Made by a program: the position numbers and the translations under genes. Shown here piece by piece: positions 50,158 to 59,762 of a stretch of DNA of 64,000 nucleotides. Location of the stretch: NCBI GenBank assembly GCA_965214295.1, contig OZ243944.1, positions 3,782,001-3,846,000 of the forward strand, read 5' to 3'. Source of the stretch: JAJDUF01 sp965214295. Lineage in GTDB: Bacteria; Chloroflexota; UBA11872; UBA12225; JAJDUF01. Within the stretch, counting starts at the first letter, position 1; each line of letters starts with the position of its first letter. The notes beneath the pieces were generated by a model that saw only the letters and a list, made by a program, of their open reading frames with translations, was not told where the DNA came from and made no database searches.

Positions 50158-50407
50158 GGCCTTTCCAAAGTCGCCGCCAAACCGGTCCTTCTGAGCGGCC
50201 TTTCCATTGTCACCCTGAGCGGCCTTTCCATTGTCACCCTGAGCGGCCTTTCCACTGTCCTTCTGAGCGGCCTTTCCATTGTCATTCTGAGCGGAGCGAA
50301 GAATCTCGGCCACAGGAGAGCGACCCGGCGCGGAGTGTACCTTGAGCGGAGCCGACAGGCTCAGAGCCGGCACTGAGCCTGTCGAAGTGGTGACATTGGC
50401 AAGGCCC
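50158..50407. repeat. R4 element, copy 2, with 24-bp tandem expansion
   Basis: The same start (GGGCCTTTCCAAAGTCGCCGC) and end (GAAGTGGTGACAT...GGC-AAGGCCC) as copy 1 at 5778-5907, but almost twice as long. Near 50191-50297 the unit CTGAGCGGCCTTTCCATTGTCA(C/T)(C/T) repeats about four and a half times. It fills most of the 495-bp gap between the GNAT gene and the LLM oxidoreductase. The units are contiguous, without spacers, so it is not CRISPR. Confidence 0.8.
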
Positions 50408-50520
50408 TGTCGTCAGGCCTGTCGAGGTTGCGCGGCAGCGCGGCTCACAGGCTATAGTGGGCTGGCACGAAGGTCAAACGGCGACTACTCCGGCCCGGTC
50501 GAGCAAGGAGGCCCAAAGCG

Positions 50521-51693
50521 ATGGCATTGCCGGCACGGATGAAGTTCGGGATTTTCCTCGGACCGTTCCACTGGCTAGGGGAAAACCCGACCCTGGCCCT
50601 GGAGCGCGACCTGGAGCTTATCGGGTGGCTCGACGACCTCGGGTTCGACGAAGCCTGGATTGGCGAGCACCATAGCGCCGGTTGGGAGACGATCTCCTCG
50701 CCCGAGGTGTTCATCGCCACGGCCGCCGAGCGCACGCGGCACATCAAGCTCGGCACCGGCGTCCTCAGCCTGCCCTACCACCATCCACTGATGGCCGCGA
50801 ATCGCATGGTGCTCCTGGACCACCTCACCCGCGGTCGGGTGATGATGGGCGTCGGCCCCGGGGCGCTCGTCACCGATGCCCGGATGATGGGCATTAACCC
50901 GCTCACCCAGCGCCGCCGGATGGATGAAGCGCTGGGAATCATCATGCGCCTGCTCACTACGACCGAGCCGATCACCTACGAGAGCGAGTGGTTCACGCTC
51001 CGAGACGCGCTGCTGCACCTGCGACCGTATACACAGCCGCACTTCCCGATTGCGGTCGCTGCTGCCCAGTCACCCTCGGGCATGATGCTCGCCGGCAAGC
51101 ATGGCTGCGCCGTGCTCTCGGTGACGATCATCAGAGGTGGTGCGTTCACCACCAAGTTGAGCGAATTCTGGGACGTCGCCGAGGAGACGGCCGCCGAACA
51201 TGGGCAGACCATGAACCGCGACGAGTGGCGGCTTGTGCTGCATGTGCATCTGGCCGAGAGCCGCCAGGAGGCCCTGGAGCAGGCGCGGGCCGGTGCCGGA
51301 CGCTACCAGCGCGAATACTTCGAGCAGACGCTCGGCCACGATCCGGTGATTGCCGGCCCGGCGGACAAGATTATTGACACGATGGTGGAGCGCGGCGCCT
51401 GGTGCGTGGGCACCCCCGATGATCTTGTCGCTGCGATCAAGCGCCTGGACGAGGCCAGCGGCGGCTACGGCGGTCTGCTCATCCAAACGACCGAGTGGTC
51501 CACACGCGAGCAGCAGCTACACAGCTATGAGCTGGTGGCCCGCTACGTGATGCCGCAGTTCCAAGGCTCGCTCGCCAACTTGCAGCAGTCGCAGGCCCTC
51601 TCTGCCCGGACCCGGACCGCCCTGAAAGATGTGCGGTCCGGTGCGCTCGCGCGAGCGCACCGGGACTACCTGGACCAACGAACCCGTCAATAA
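50521..51693 (+). CDS. LLM-class flavin-dependent oxidoreductase (luciferase-like)
   Basis: 390 aa, ATG after CAAGGAGGCCC. Luciferase-like TIM barrel: MKFGIFLGPFHWLGENP, LGFDEAWIGEHHSAGWE, IKLGTGVLSLPYHHPLMAANRMVLLDHLTRGRVMMGVGPG. Uses reduced FMN or F420 with an organic substrate; closest in style to alkanal/limonene-type monooxygenases. The substrate is unknown. Single gene with R4 upstream. Confidence 0.85.
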   Translation: MALPARMKFGIFLGPFHWLGENPTLALERDLELIGWLDDLGFDEAWIGEHHSAGWETISSPEVFIATAAERTRHIKLGTGVLSLPYHHPLMAANRMVLLDHLTRGRVMMGVGPGALVTDARMMGINPLTQRRRMDEALGIIMRLLTTTEPITYESEWFTLRDALLHLRPYTQPHFPIAVAAAQSPSGMMLAGKHGCAVLSVTIIRGGAFTTKLSEFWDVAEETAAEHGQTMNRDEWRLVLHVHLAESRQEALEQARAGAGRYQREYFEQTLGHDPVIAGPADKIIDTMVERGAWCVGTPDDLVAAIKRLDEASGGYGGLLIQTTEWSTREQQLHSYELVARYVMPQFQGSLANLQQSQALSARTRTALKDVRSGALARAHRDYLDQRTRQ

Positions 51694-51863
51694 GCCCCGG
51701 CCCTCCACAAAGCAATAGCTGCGAGCACGGCGGCGGGGCAGTGGATCCCTCCCCTGTTGGGACGAGGGAAAGTTGAGGGTGGGGGCCTCTTCAACCGTTT
51801 AACCCGACGTTAACAGATACAACCGGCATTCCGCCCGCTCTACTGTATACTGGTGCAACACCT

Positions 51864-53234
51864 ATGGTTGCCGTGACTGGCGCCCCCGACAGCCCCCAAG
51901 CCCCGGTAGAAGCGCTTGGCCTGCAGCCGGATCTCGCCGATACCAGCGCGCCGCTCGCCACCGCCGAGATCCGCTTGCAGCGCCCGCTGGTGCCCTTACT
52001 GGCAATGCTCCTGCTGGTGCTCTCGCTTGTGGCCGGCATCTCTATCATCTACTACCTGTTCTATAGCACGCTCGGCCTCCTGGCAATCACCTTCTTCTGG
52101 ACCCGTAGTCTCGCCCAAAACATCACCGTCCAACGCCGCCTGCGTACCAAATGGGCCGTCGTCGGTGACTTGATCGAAGAGGATTTCGTCATCGCCAACG
52201 AAGGCCGGTTGCCGGCACTGTGGGTCGAGGTCCGCGACGACTCGACGATTCCGGACTTCAACCCCGGGGTCGTGGAGAGCATCGGGCCGGGGGAAGAGCG
52301 GCAGTTCCACGCGCGTACCGTCTGTCGCCGGCGCGGCCTGTATACCGTCGGACCGGTACGCATCCTGACGGGCGATCCCTTTGGCATTTTCCGCGGGTCC
52401 ATCGTCTACTATCAGGTCAACAGCTTTATCGTGTATCCGTCGATCATGGAAGGGCCGGGCATTCCGCTGCCGTATGGCACCGTGGGCGGTAGCTCGCGCT
52501 CCAGCCTCAAGACGTACCACGTGACGACCGACGCCGCCGGTATCCGTGACTTTGCGCCCGGCGACAGCCTGAACCGCATCCACTGGCTCTCTACCGCCCG
52601 GCGGGGGCAGCTGCAAGTCAAGGAGTTCGATCTTGAGCCATCCGGGAACCTCTGGGTCATCCTCGACATGGACGGCGCCGTCCACATCGGTGAAGGCGAT
52701 GAGTCCACCGAAGAGTACGCCGTCAAGCTCGCCGGCGCGATTGCCTACCAGGCTATCCGCGAAAACAAGGCCGTCGGTCTCATCGCGTCGAGCAACAACC
52801 CGACCGAAGTGGAGCCGAGCAAGGGTGCGCGCCAGCTGTGGCGCATCATGGAGGACTTGGCCACGGTGACTGCCGACGGCTGCGAGCCGCTCGGCTCGAT
52901 TTTGCAGCAGGTGAGCCGGGCACTGGAGCGCGGACTGAGCGTCGTGATTATTACGCCAAGCACCGACCTGGCTTGGTTACGCGAGTTGGCATCGCTACGT
53001 CAACGCGCCTCCACTCCGGCCGTGATCTTGCTGGACCAGGTGTCTTTCGGCGGCACCGAACCGGCGCAGCCTATCGCCGACCAACTGATGTCCGTGGGGA
53101 TTGTCGCCAACGTGGTGATGCAGGGGCAGCCGTTCCGCACCGTGTCCGTCGACAAGGGACAGTATGCCGAGCATCGGCGCGCGCAAGCGCAGGACGCGCG
53201 GGCGCGCGGGTTCGGAGGCGCCCCCGTACAATAA
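51864..53234 (+). CDS. DUF58-domain membrane protein
   Basis: 456 aa. Two membrane helices at about 38-80 (LVPLLAMLLLVLSLVAGISIIYYLFYSTLGLLAITFF). The DUF58 core is present: FAPGDSLNRIHWLSTARRGQLQVKEFDLEPSGNLWVILDMD. It resembles the vWA-like proteins encoded with MoxR ATPases and transglutaminases; MoxR is not adjacent here. The transglutaminase gene follows 126 nt downstream, which is the conserved pair. TATACT at 51845-51850 may be its -10. Confidence 0.83.
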   Translation: MVAVTGAPDSPQAPVEALGLQPDLADTSAPLATAEIRLQRPLVPLLAMLLLVLSLVAGISIIYYLFYSTLGLLAITFFWTRSLAQNITVQRRLRTKWAVVGDLIEEDFVIANEGRLPALWVEVRDDSTIPDFNPGVVESIGPGEERQFHARTVCRRRGLYTVGPVRILTGDPFGIFRGSIVYYQVNSFIVYPSIMEGPGIPLPYGTVGGSSRSSLKTYHVTTDAAGIRDFAPGDSLNRIHWLSTARRGQLQVKEFDLEPSGNLWVILDMDGAVHIGEGDESTEEYAVKLAGAIAYQAIRENKAVGLIASSNNPTEVEPSKGARQLWRIMEDLATVTADGCEPLGSILQQVSRALERGLSVVIITPSTDLAWLRELASLRQRASTPAVILLDQVSFGGTEPAQPIADQLMSVGIVANVVMQGQPFRTVSVDKGQYAEHRRAQAQDARARGFGGAPVQ

Positions 53235-53360
53235 GCACCAGGCACAGAGCGACACAGCATGTCAACACTGCACAATCCGATTGGCCCAGGGTGGAGGACA
53301 CCTGGCACCGCGCCGGGTATGTCCGCGCGCGGCGGGCGGAGGTGATTCGGAGGCACAACC

Positions 53361-55892
53361 ATGCTTCGAGCCGCAGCGGCCCCTACTGAGCGCGCTTTGG
53401 GCCAGACCAACGCCAGCGGTACGGTGCTGCCGCCACAAAGCGGTTGGCGGATCAACGAGGGCTGGTTTTCCGCCATTCTGCTCATCGTGATGGTGTTGAG
53501 CACCATCTGGTCCATCCACTCGGCCGGCTGGGTGGAGGGAACGCAGGTGCTCTTCGCCATGGCCTTCGCCGGCATCGTCATGGGCTTGGTCGTTGCGCGC
53601 CAAGCGTGGGGGGCTTGGCAAGCACTGCTCGCCGGGGTCCTAGTCGGTAGTCTGCTCGCCTACACCGTTATCGGCGCCATCTTCCCTACCCCTCAGGAGT
53701 GGCCGAGCGGCCTCGGCACACTTATCACCGACACCGGCTCCTGGGTCCGCGCCGGCGAGACCCGCGAAGGGCTACCTCCGCCGCTAGTCTCGCTCCAGGG
53801 AGTCGCAACGGAGATTGGCGACTTCGCCCTGCGGATCGCTACCTGGTCGGAGTCGGCCTGGTACGGAAGACCGAGTTCCGATAACGGCATCTTCCTGCTG
53901 CTCATGTCGCTCCTGGCGTGGGGCCTGGGCTACATCGGTGCCTGGGGCCTATTCCGGCTGCACGACGTAGTGATCGCGTCGCTACCCACCGGCATCGCTC
54001 TCGTCACCAACGCCTCCTACACCGGTCAAGCGCAGGCGCCGTTTGCCATATTCCTCATCAGCCTGCTCCTCTTGGCGGTCTCCATCAACCTGTACGCCCT
54101 CCGCAGTCGTTGGGAGAAGTTCTCCGTTGACTACCCCGGCGAATTGCTCTTCGATGTTGTCGTGACCAGCTTTGCGGTCATTGTCGTCCTGGCCCTGCTC
54201 TCCATGCTCGGCCCGCGCGTTGTCAACAACCCGCTCTCCATTGCCTTCTGGCGCTACATCGGCGAGCAGTGGACCGAGTTGGAGAACGTCACTAACCGCC
54301 TGTTTGCCGGCATATCAAGCCCTGGTACCAGATTTGCTGCGGAAGGGGCACGCGGCTCGCTGGTACTCAGCGGCCCGATCAACCTCACCCAGCGCAAGAT
54401 CATGTCCGTCTTGTCGCAGGAGCCGCACTACTGGCGCGGCAGTACGTATGACACCTACACCGGCCGCGCCTGGCGCAACAGCGATGCCGTCGTCTTGAAC
54501 CGCACGCCGGAGCAGCCTGTCACCGAGGTGCCGAGCATCACCGGCAAGCGCGTGCAAGCCGTCTTCGACATCGAGCCATCGTTGAGCACGGTGATTTACG
54601 TCCCGGTCGAACCGGTGGAGTTGAGCATTCGCTATCAGAAGCTGGCGCCGTCCGGGAAGGCCGACGTGAACGACTTCTCCGCGCTCTACTCACGTCGCCC
54701 GGCCATGCCCTCGCTCCGCTATGCCGTCGAGTCGCTGGTGCCGGAGCCAAGCATGGCCGAGCTACGGCAGGCCAGTACGGAATACCCCGACTGGATCAAG
54801 GACCGCTATCTCCAGCTACCCGACGTGACCGACCGCGTACTCTCACTCTCCGAATCGCTGACCCGCGACCGCGCGACGGTCTACGACAAGGCGATCTCCA
54901 TCGAGCAGTTCATTCGTCGCTACCAGTACACGCTGGCCACTCCCATCGTGCCGGAAGGCTGGGATGCCGTGGACTTCTTCCTGTTCGAGTCCAAGGTCGG
55001 CTACTGCGATTACTTCTCCTCCGCAATGGTCCTCTTGCTCCGGTTGCAAGGTATCCCGGCCCGGATAGCGACCGGCTTCGTGGCCGGCTCGTTCAACAAC
55101 GACACGGGCCGCTATGAGGTCACGGAGGAGGACCTCCATTCATGGCCGGAGGTCTATTTCCCCGCATATGGCTGGATTGCTTTCGAGCCTTCGGGCTACC
55201 GCCCGGAAATCAATCGCGCCGAAAGCGTGGCAGACGCCTCCGCGGCGGATCCGGATATTGACGAGGCGCTGGACGAAGAGCTGGAGGAGTTGGCGCTGTT
55301 ATTGGGGCTGGAAGACGCGGCAGTTGGCGGGTCGAACCTCGTTTCCGCCGCCGCATCTTGGCGACCCAGCCTGCCCAACGTGCTGCCGGCCATCGTGCTG
55401 ATCGTGGCCGTATTTGGGCTATATCGGCTCATCCGCCTCTTGCGGGAGCGACGCATGCCCTCGCGGGAGATGGTCCGCCGGCTCTATCGGCGGATGGTGT
55501 TCCTCGGCGGGCTGTTGGGGCGCAAGCGTCGCCCGGCAGAGACACCACTGGAGTACGCCGCGGCGCTGACCCACGAGATGCAGCGCAGTCTTGAGCAGGA
55601 GCGCAACGGCTGGCTCAAGAGTGTCATGGAGGTGCCCGACGACGCCGCGCAGCGGATCGCAGCCTCGTATGTGCGCGCGCAATACGGGCAGCGATCACCG
55701 TCCGATACCGAGCGCACCGAAGTCGAGGCAGCGTGGCGCAACCTGTGGTGGCACCTCCCCCTCCTCCTCGTCCGCGAGCGTGTACGCACGGCTCCGGGTG
55801 CTGGCCGTCGCGTCCCAACCGGCACCACGGCCGACATGGCAACAAACGGCCGCGCAAATGGGGCCGCCACGAACGGCACGCCGCCGAGCTAG
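53361..55892 (+). CDS. Transglutaminase-like membrane protein (TgpA/DUF3488-DUF4129 type)
   Basis: 843 aa. About seven N-terminal membrane helices, then an extracytoplasmic transglutaminase core with Cys549 (VGYCDYFSSAMVLLLRLQGIPARIATGF), His593 (DLHSWPEVYFPAYGW) and an acidic residue at AFEPSGY (Glu where the classic family has Asp). A further membrane helix (NVLPAIVLIVAVFGLYRLI) and a C-terminal DUF4129-like helical tail follow. It acts at the cell surface on peptide amides; targets unknown. ATG 53361 with GGAGGTGATTCGGAGG upstream. Confidence 0.87.
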   Translation: MLRAAAAPTERALGQTNASGTVLPPQSGWRINEGWFSAILLIVMVLSTIWSIHSAGWVEGTQVLFAMAFAGIVMGLVVARQAWGAWQALLAGVLVGSLLAYTVIGAIFPTPQEWPSGLGTLITDTGSWVRAGETREGLPPPLVSLQGVATEIGDFALRIATWSESAWYGRPSSDNGIFLLLMSLLAWGLGYIGAWGLFRLHDVVIASLPTGIALVTNASYTGQAQAPFAIFLISLLLLAVSINLYALRSRWEKFSVDYPGELLFDVVVTSFAVIVVLALLSMLGPRVVNNPLSIAFWRYIGEQWTELENVTNRLFAGISSPGTRFAAEGARGSLVLSGPINLTQRKIMSVLSQEPHYWRGSTYDTYTGRAWRNSDAVVLNRTPEQPVTEVPSITGKRVQAVFDIEPSLSTVIYVPVEPVELSIRYQKLAPSGKADVNDFSALYSRRPAMPSLRYAVESLVPEPSMAELRQASTEYPDWIKDRYLQLPDVTDRVLSLSESLTRDRATVYDKAISIEQFIRRYQYTLATPIVPEGWDAVDFFLFESKVGYCDYFSSAMVLLLRLQGIPARIATGFVAGSFNNDTGRYEVTEEDLHSWPEVYFPAYGWIAFEPSGYRPEINRAESVADASAADPDIDEALDEELEELALLLGLEDAAVGGSNLVSAAASWRPSLPNVLPAIVLIVAVFGLYRLIRLLRERRMPSREMVRRLYRRMVFLGGLLGRKRRPAETPLEYAAALTHEMQRSLEQERNGWLKSVMEVPDDAAQRIAASYVRAQYGQRSPSDTERTEVEAAWRNLWWHLPLLLVRERVRTAPGAGRRVPTGTTADMATNGRANGAATNGTPPS

Positions 55893-55922
55893 CTACGGCA
55901 GGACCTCAGCCCCGGCCGACCG

Positions 55923-57329
55923 TCAGCGCAGGCGCCGCTCGACTGCGGCGGCATGTGCCGTCAACCCTTCGGCGCGGGCCAGTCGCGCCGCCACCGGGCC
56001 AAGCTCCGCCAGCTGACGGGCCGAGAGGGCAATCACGCTCGTGATCTTGAGGAAGTCGTCCACGGAAAGCGGCGAGGAGAAACGCGCAGTGGCGGCCGTC
56101 GGCATGATGTGTGAGGGGCCGGCCACGTAATCTCCCGCGGCTTCCGGCGAGTGACGCCCCAGGAAGACCCCGCCGGCATGCTTGATCGCCGGCAGGTAGG
56201 ACCAGGCATCGGCAACAAGCAGACAGAGGTGCTCCGGGGCGTACTCGTTAGCCAGCACTAGCGCACGCTCCACACTGGCGACGACGACGATGCCGCCCCG
56301 CTGTTCGAGTGACTCGCGGGCGATCACGGCGCGCTCCAGCCGGTCAAGCTGTGCCTCCAGCACGGGCGGCACCGCCGCCGCAAGCCGTTCGCTCGACGTG
56401 ATCAGGATCGCACTGGCAAGCGGATCGTGCTCCGCTTGCGCCAGCAGATCGGCCGCCACCTCATCAGCCGGCGCAGTGTCATCGGCTACCACCAGGGTCT
56501 CCGTGGGGCCGGGTAGCTGATCTATGTCCACGTCCCCGAAGACGCGCTTCTTGGCCAACACCACGAAGATATTGCCAGGACCGAGAATCTTATCCACCTT
56601 GGGCACCGACTCGGTCCCGTAGGCCAGCGCTGCGATGGCCTGGGCACCACCTATCTTGAAGAGACGATCCACCCTCGCAATGTCCGCGGCGACGACCATC
56701 TCGGGCTGGTGGCGACCGTCGGGCCGCGGCGGCATACAGAGCACCACCTCATCTACTCCAGCCACACGGGCCGGAACCGCGGCCATCAGCACCGATGACG
56801 GGTAAGCTGCGGTACTGAGCGGCGCATAGATACCGACGCGCTCCAGCGGCCGAATGATCTGCCCGAGGCCTTCGTCAACGTCGAGCCAAGAGGGGCGCTG
56901 CTGGTGCTCATGGAAGCGTCGAATCCGATCAGCCGCGAGCCGGAGGTCCGCCACGAATCGCTCGTCTACCTGTTGATAGGCAGCAGCGATCTCTGCTGCT
57001 GTCGTCTCCAGGTCGGCGGGAGCAGCGCCGTCCAGGCGCTCGGAGATCACGCGGAGGGCGGTATCGCCAGTGGCGCGGACAAGGCGGACCACTCGTTCGA
57101 CGAACAGCTCCGGCGACAGCGCCTCTTCCGCCGACGCCGGCGCCAGCCCCGCGGATGACAAGAGGTCGCGTAGCTCCGGCGTCGCAAAGACCGCTGCCGA
57201 CCGCGCAGCAACCGCCGGATCAACTTCCAGATCGCTCAGGCGGGTGCGCTTGAGGACAGTGGTAGCGGCTTCCGGCCCGTCCTGGACCACCCGCAGCCGC
57301 AGTGGTGGCGGTGAAGTACCGGCAGTCAT
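55923..57329 (-). CDS. hisD: Histidinol dehydrogenase
   Basis: 468 aa, with an N-terminal extension of about 35. NAD-dependent oxidation of histidinol to histidine. Motifs: VGIYAPLSTAAYPSSVLMAAVPARVAGV, KIGGAQAIAALAYGTESVPKVDKILGPGN, DQLPGPTETLVVAD, zinc ligands in AQAEHDPLA (Gln/His), VDDFLKITSV (Asp) and EGLTAHAAAVERRL (His), catalytic NEYAPEHLCL. GPSHIMPTAATARFSSPL deviates slightly from the usual PTGGTARFSSGL. The start overlaps the stop of dtd (ATGA). No other his genes are nearby. Confidence 0.95.
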   Translation of the reverse strand: MTAGTSPPPLRLRVVQDGPEAATTVLKRTRLSDLEVDPAVAARSAAVFATPELRDLLSSAGLAPASAEEALSPELFVERVVRLVRATGDTALRVISERLDGAAPADLETTAAEIAAAYQQVDERFVADLRLAADRIRRFHEHQQRPSWLDVDEGLGQIIRPLERVGIYAPLSTAAYPSSVLMAAVPARVAGVDEVVLCMPPRPDGRHQPEMVVAADIARVDRLFKIGGAQAIAALAYGTESVPKVDKILGPGNIFVVLAKKRVFGDVDIDQLPGPTETLVVADDTAPADEVAADLLAQAEHDPLASAILITSSERLAAAVPPVLEAQLDRLERAVIARESLEQRGGIVVVASVERALVLANEYAPEHLCLLVADAWSYLPAIKHAGGVFLGRHSPEAAGDYVAGPSHIMPTAATARFSSPLSVDDFLKITSVIALSARQLAELGPVAARLARAEGLTAHAAAVERRLR

Positions 57330-57781
57330 GCGCCTGGACGCTCCGGCGTGTCCACCAGCACCGTCACCGGGCCATCATTCGTCAGCGATACCTGCATCAT
57401 TGCTCCGAACTCGCCTGTCTCCACCACCAGCCCACGGTTACGCAGTTCCTCGGCCAGCATGGCCAGCAAGGGCGCCGCAACACCCGGCGGCGCCGCCGCG
57501 GTGAAGGTGGGCCGGCGCCCCTTACGGCAGTCGCCATAGACCGTGAACTGACTGATGAGCAGGATACTACCGCCAACGTCGAGCACCGACCGATTGAACT
57601 TGCTCGCCTCGTCGGCGAAGATACGCAAATGGGCCACCTTCTCGGCCAGCCAGCGCATAGCCGCCGGGCTGTCGCCGTGACGCACTCCGACGAGCAGCAC
57701 CAGTCCCGGTCCGATCCGGCCCACTTGCTTGCCGGCGACCGTTACCGACGCCGCGGTAACCCGTTGAACGACAGCACGCAT
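57326..57781 (-). CDS. dtd: D-aminoacyl-tRNA deacylase
   Basis: 151 aa from ATG 57781 (MRAVVQRVTAASVTV); the frame continues to 57850 without homology. Both catalytic-site motifs are intact: LISQFTVYGD (SQFT) and LTNDGPVTVLVDT (NxGPxT). Removes D-amino acids mischarged on tRNA. Translationally coupled to hisD by a 4-nt overlap. Confidence 0.94.
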   Translation of the reverse strand: MRAVVQRVTAASVTVAGKQVGRIGPGLVLLVGVRHGDSPAAMRWLAEKVAHLRIFADEASKFNRSVLDVGGSILLISQFTVYGDCRKGRRPTFTAAAPPGVAAPLLAMLAEELRNRGLVVETGEFGAMMQVSLTNDGPVTVLVDTPERPGA

Positions 57782-57898
57782 CAGGAGCCACTCTGCACGG
57801 CGGGGATCGCCGCCCGTGACGCGAGCCAGCCATGAGCGGACACCAGCCACCGCGACCGACCGCGAGGGACGGGCCAGGAACCGGCCACCGTCCAGCGC

Positions 57899-58216
57899 CT
57901 ACTTTCCACCGCCGGCCGCCGCCGCCTTGGCCGCGCTCTTGGTCCCGGATTTGCTCTCGCCGTTAGCTTTGGTCTTCTCCGGCGTACTCTTGGCGTCCGT
58001 GTCGCTCTTCTCGGTCGGCGTAGACGTGGCGGTGTTGGACGACCGGCTATCGGTGACGTACCAGCCTGAGCCTTTGAAAACGATCCCGACGGGATGCAAG
58101 ACGCGACGCACGGCACTGCCACATTGAGGACAGGTATCTACGGGTGGGTCGGAGAAGCGCTGCAACCGCTCAAAGCGATGGTCGCATTCGAGGCATTCAT
58201 ACTCATAGTTTGGCAA
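57899..58216 (-). CDS. FmdB-type zinc-ribbon protein
   Basis: 105 aa. Zinc ribbon YEYECLECDHRF ... DTCPQCGSAVRRV, then the FmdB core VLHPVGIVFKGSGWYVTDSR and a long Ser/Lys/Ala-rich disordered tail ending AAAAGGGK. Closer to classic FmdB than the one at 23797. 42 nt downstream of it the next small gap leads to dtd. Function unknown. Confidence 0.85.
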   Translation of the reverse strand: MPNYEYECLECDHRFERLQRFSDPPVDTCPQCGSAVRRVLHPVGIVFKGSGWYVTDSRSSNTATSTPTEKSDTDAKSTPEKTKANGESKSGTKSAAKAAAAGGGK

Positions 58217-58359
58217 GTCTTCCCTCCTGAGTTCACCGGAGCCAAGCGGGGATTATGGCCGGTCACGCTGCGACCAATACACTCTTTGCCAACGCAAAAC
58301 GGCCCGCCGTGTGGCGTCCCAGCGATTTTACCATGCAGCGCACACTGCCTGAAAATGCG

Positions 58360-59475
58360 TCACGCCGCCGCCTTGACGTAAGGCATATCCAGGGCCAGCA
58401 CCTCGAAAGCGAGTCGGACGTTGGCGTTCCGTTCGATCTGGTCGCGCGTCTCATCGATCCGGCGCAGGAAGGCGGCGATCTCGCTCGGCTGGAGTCGCGC
58501 GGCGAGATTGGCGAGCACCGCACGCTGATCCCAATGCGTGATCCCCTCCCCGCTACCACTGCGGAGCAGGAGCAGGTCCCGCCACCAGGTAAGCCAATGG
58601 TCGAGGAGCGGTGCGGCAGCAGACCGGGTCGTCATACTGGCCACTGAAGCCAGGCGCTGATGCCGGTCGGCAGAGACCAAGCCGCTCACCTGATCAAGCC
58701 AGTGCTGACGCTCGGTGAGATAGTCGGGCTGCTGAGTCGCGAGCACGGCAGCACCGGGGCACCCCCCGGACAGACGCGCATAGAGCTGGGCGTTTTCCGT
58801 GTTGCGGTCAGGCCAGTCCTCCCATGCTGCCAGGGCCGCTGCCAGGACGCGGATAGGCACCGGCCGCAGCGTCACCGTCTGGCAGCGCGAGACGATGGTG
58901 GGCAGCAGCCTCGCTTGATCGGCAGCGGTGAGCACGAAGATCGTGTCGGCCGGCGGCTCCTCCAAGGTCTTCAAGAAAGCGTTCGCTGCCGCCGGCGTCA
59001 TCGTATCGGCACCGCGAATAACGAAGACTTTGGTACGACCTTCGTAGGGCCGCAAAGGCGCTCGCCGCTCGACGACCTCCCGAATCTGCTCGATCAGCAC
59101 GCCCCGTTTGACTTCACCGAACTCGTCTACCTCCGGCTCCACGACCATGACATCGGGATAGTTGCCATGCATGATCCGCCGACATGCCGAGCAATGGTCG
59201 CACGGTCCCGCAGCAGTCGGCGCACTGTTGACCGGCTCAAGCCGCCCCTCCGACTCCGTGTGACTGTGCGGCTTGGGCTGGTCACAGTTCACAAGCCGGG
59301 CCAGCCAAAGTGCCAGCGTCCGGCGACCGACGAGCCGCGGCCCGACAAAGAGGTAGGCGTGCGCGAGACGTCCCGCCCGCCAGCTACCGAGCAGGAACCG
59401 CCGCGCGGCTTCGTTGCCGATGTAGGGCAATGCAGCAGGCCGGAGACTCATCCCGCCGTCCGCGTCCGAGGCCAT
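58360..59475 (-). CDS. holB: DNA polymerase III delta-prime subunit, with in-frame insertion
   Basis: 371 aa. Clamp-loader AAA domain with a degenerate P-loop (FVGPRLVGRRTLALWLARL, no lysine, as expected for delta-prime), zinc site (NC and CDHCSACRRIMHGNYPD), NAFLKTLEEPPADTIFVL, and the SRC motif (PTIVSRCQTVTL). It helps load the beta sliding clamp. Between NCDQP and CDHC there are about 20 extra residues (HSHTESEGRLEPVNSA) encoded by an imperfect inverted repeat at 59224-59288. ATG 59475 or the in-frame ATG eight codons later may be the start. Confidence 0.9.
   Translation of the reverse strand: MASDADGGMSLRPAALPYIGNEAARRFLLGSWRAGRLAHAYLFVGPRLVGRRTLALWLARLVNCDQPKPHSHTESEGRLEPVNSAPTAAGPCDHCSACRRIMHGNYPDVMVVEPEVDEFGEVKRGVLIEQIREVVERRAPLRPYEGRTKVFVIRGADTMTPAAANAFLKTLEEPPADTIFVLTAADQARLLPTIVSRCQTVTLRPVPIRVLAAALAAWEDWPDRNTENAQLYARLSGGCPGAAVLATQQPDYLTERQHWLDQVSGLVSADRHQRLASVASMTTRSAAAPLLDHWLTWWRDLLLLRSGSGEGITHWDQRAVLANLAARLQPSEIAAFLRRIDETRDQIERNANVRLAFEVLALDMPYVKAAA
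59224..59288. repeat. Imperfect palindrome inside holB
   Basis: Arms ACTGTTGACCGGCTCAAGCC (59224-59243, continuing GC) and GCGGCTTGGGCTGGTCACAG (59268-59287) pair with two mismatches and one bulge around a 22-nt loop. Not the same sequence as R1-R4. In the reading frame it doubles a PKPH/RLEP-like segment. Confidence 0.6.
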
Positions 59476-59762
59476 TCGCGTTTCCTACATATGGTGAGAG
59501 TGAGATGCAAGCAACCGCTGTCGGCTGGGTGAGACGCGAGGGCTGGCCTCATCGCCAAACCCTAGGCACCCGAATACGGGCACTCAACGTCTAGGGGCCT
59601 CGGCAGGAGCAACAAATCACCACTCCCAACCGCGTCCGCACCTCAAACGGAGGAGCAGCAGAAAAGACACGGCCAGGATACGACCACGACCCACAGGGCT
59701 TGCCGGGGACACTAGCCCGGCAACGACCTGCGCGCCGCTGGATCACGGTGCTCGTCTAGGGG
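59476..59762. other. Gap between holB and the double zinc-ribbon gene
   Basis: 287 bp with no supported ORF, repeat or RNA. A local inverted pair (GCCGGGGACACTAGCCCGGC, 59702-59721) lies just downstream of the zinc-ribbon gene on the minus strand and may end its transcript. Confidence 0.4.

Noticed and set aside
50191..50297. Possible CRISPR array
   Set aside because: The 24-bp units are contiguous with no unique spacers and lie inside element R4; no cas genes.
53240..53310. Possible fifth R1 copy, reversed, between the DUF58 and transglutaminase genes
   Set aside because: Only CTGCACAATCC and a CCTGGCACC-like piece match; too little to call a copy.
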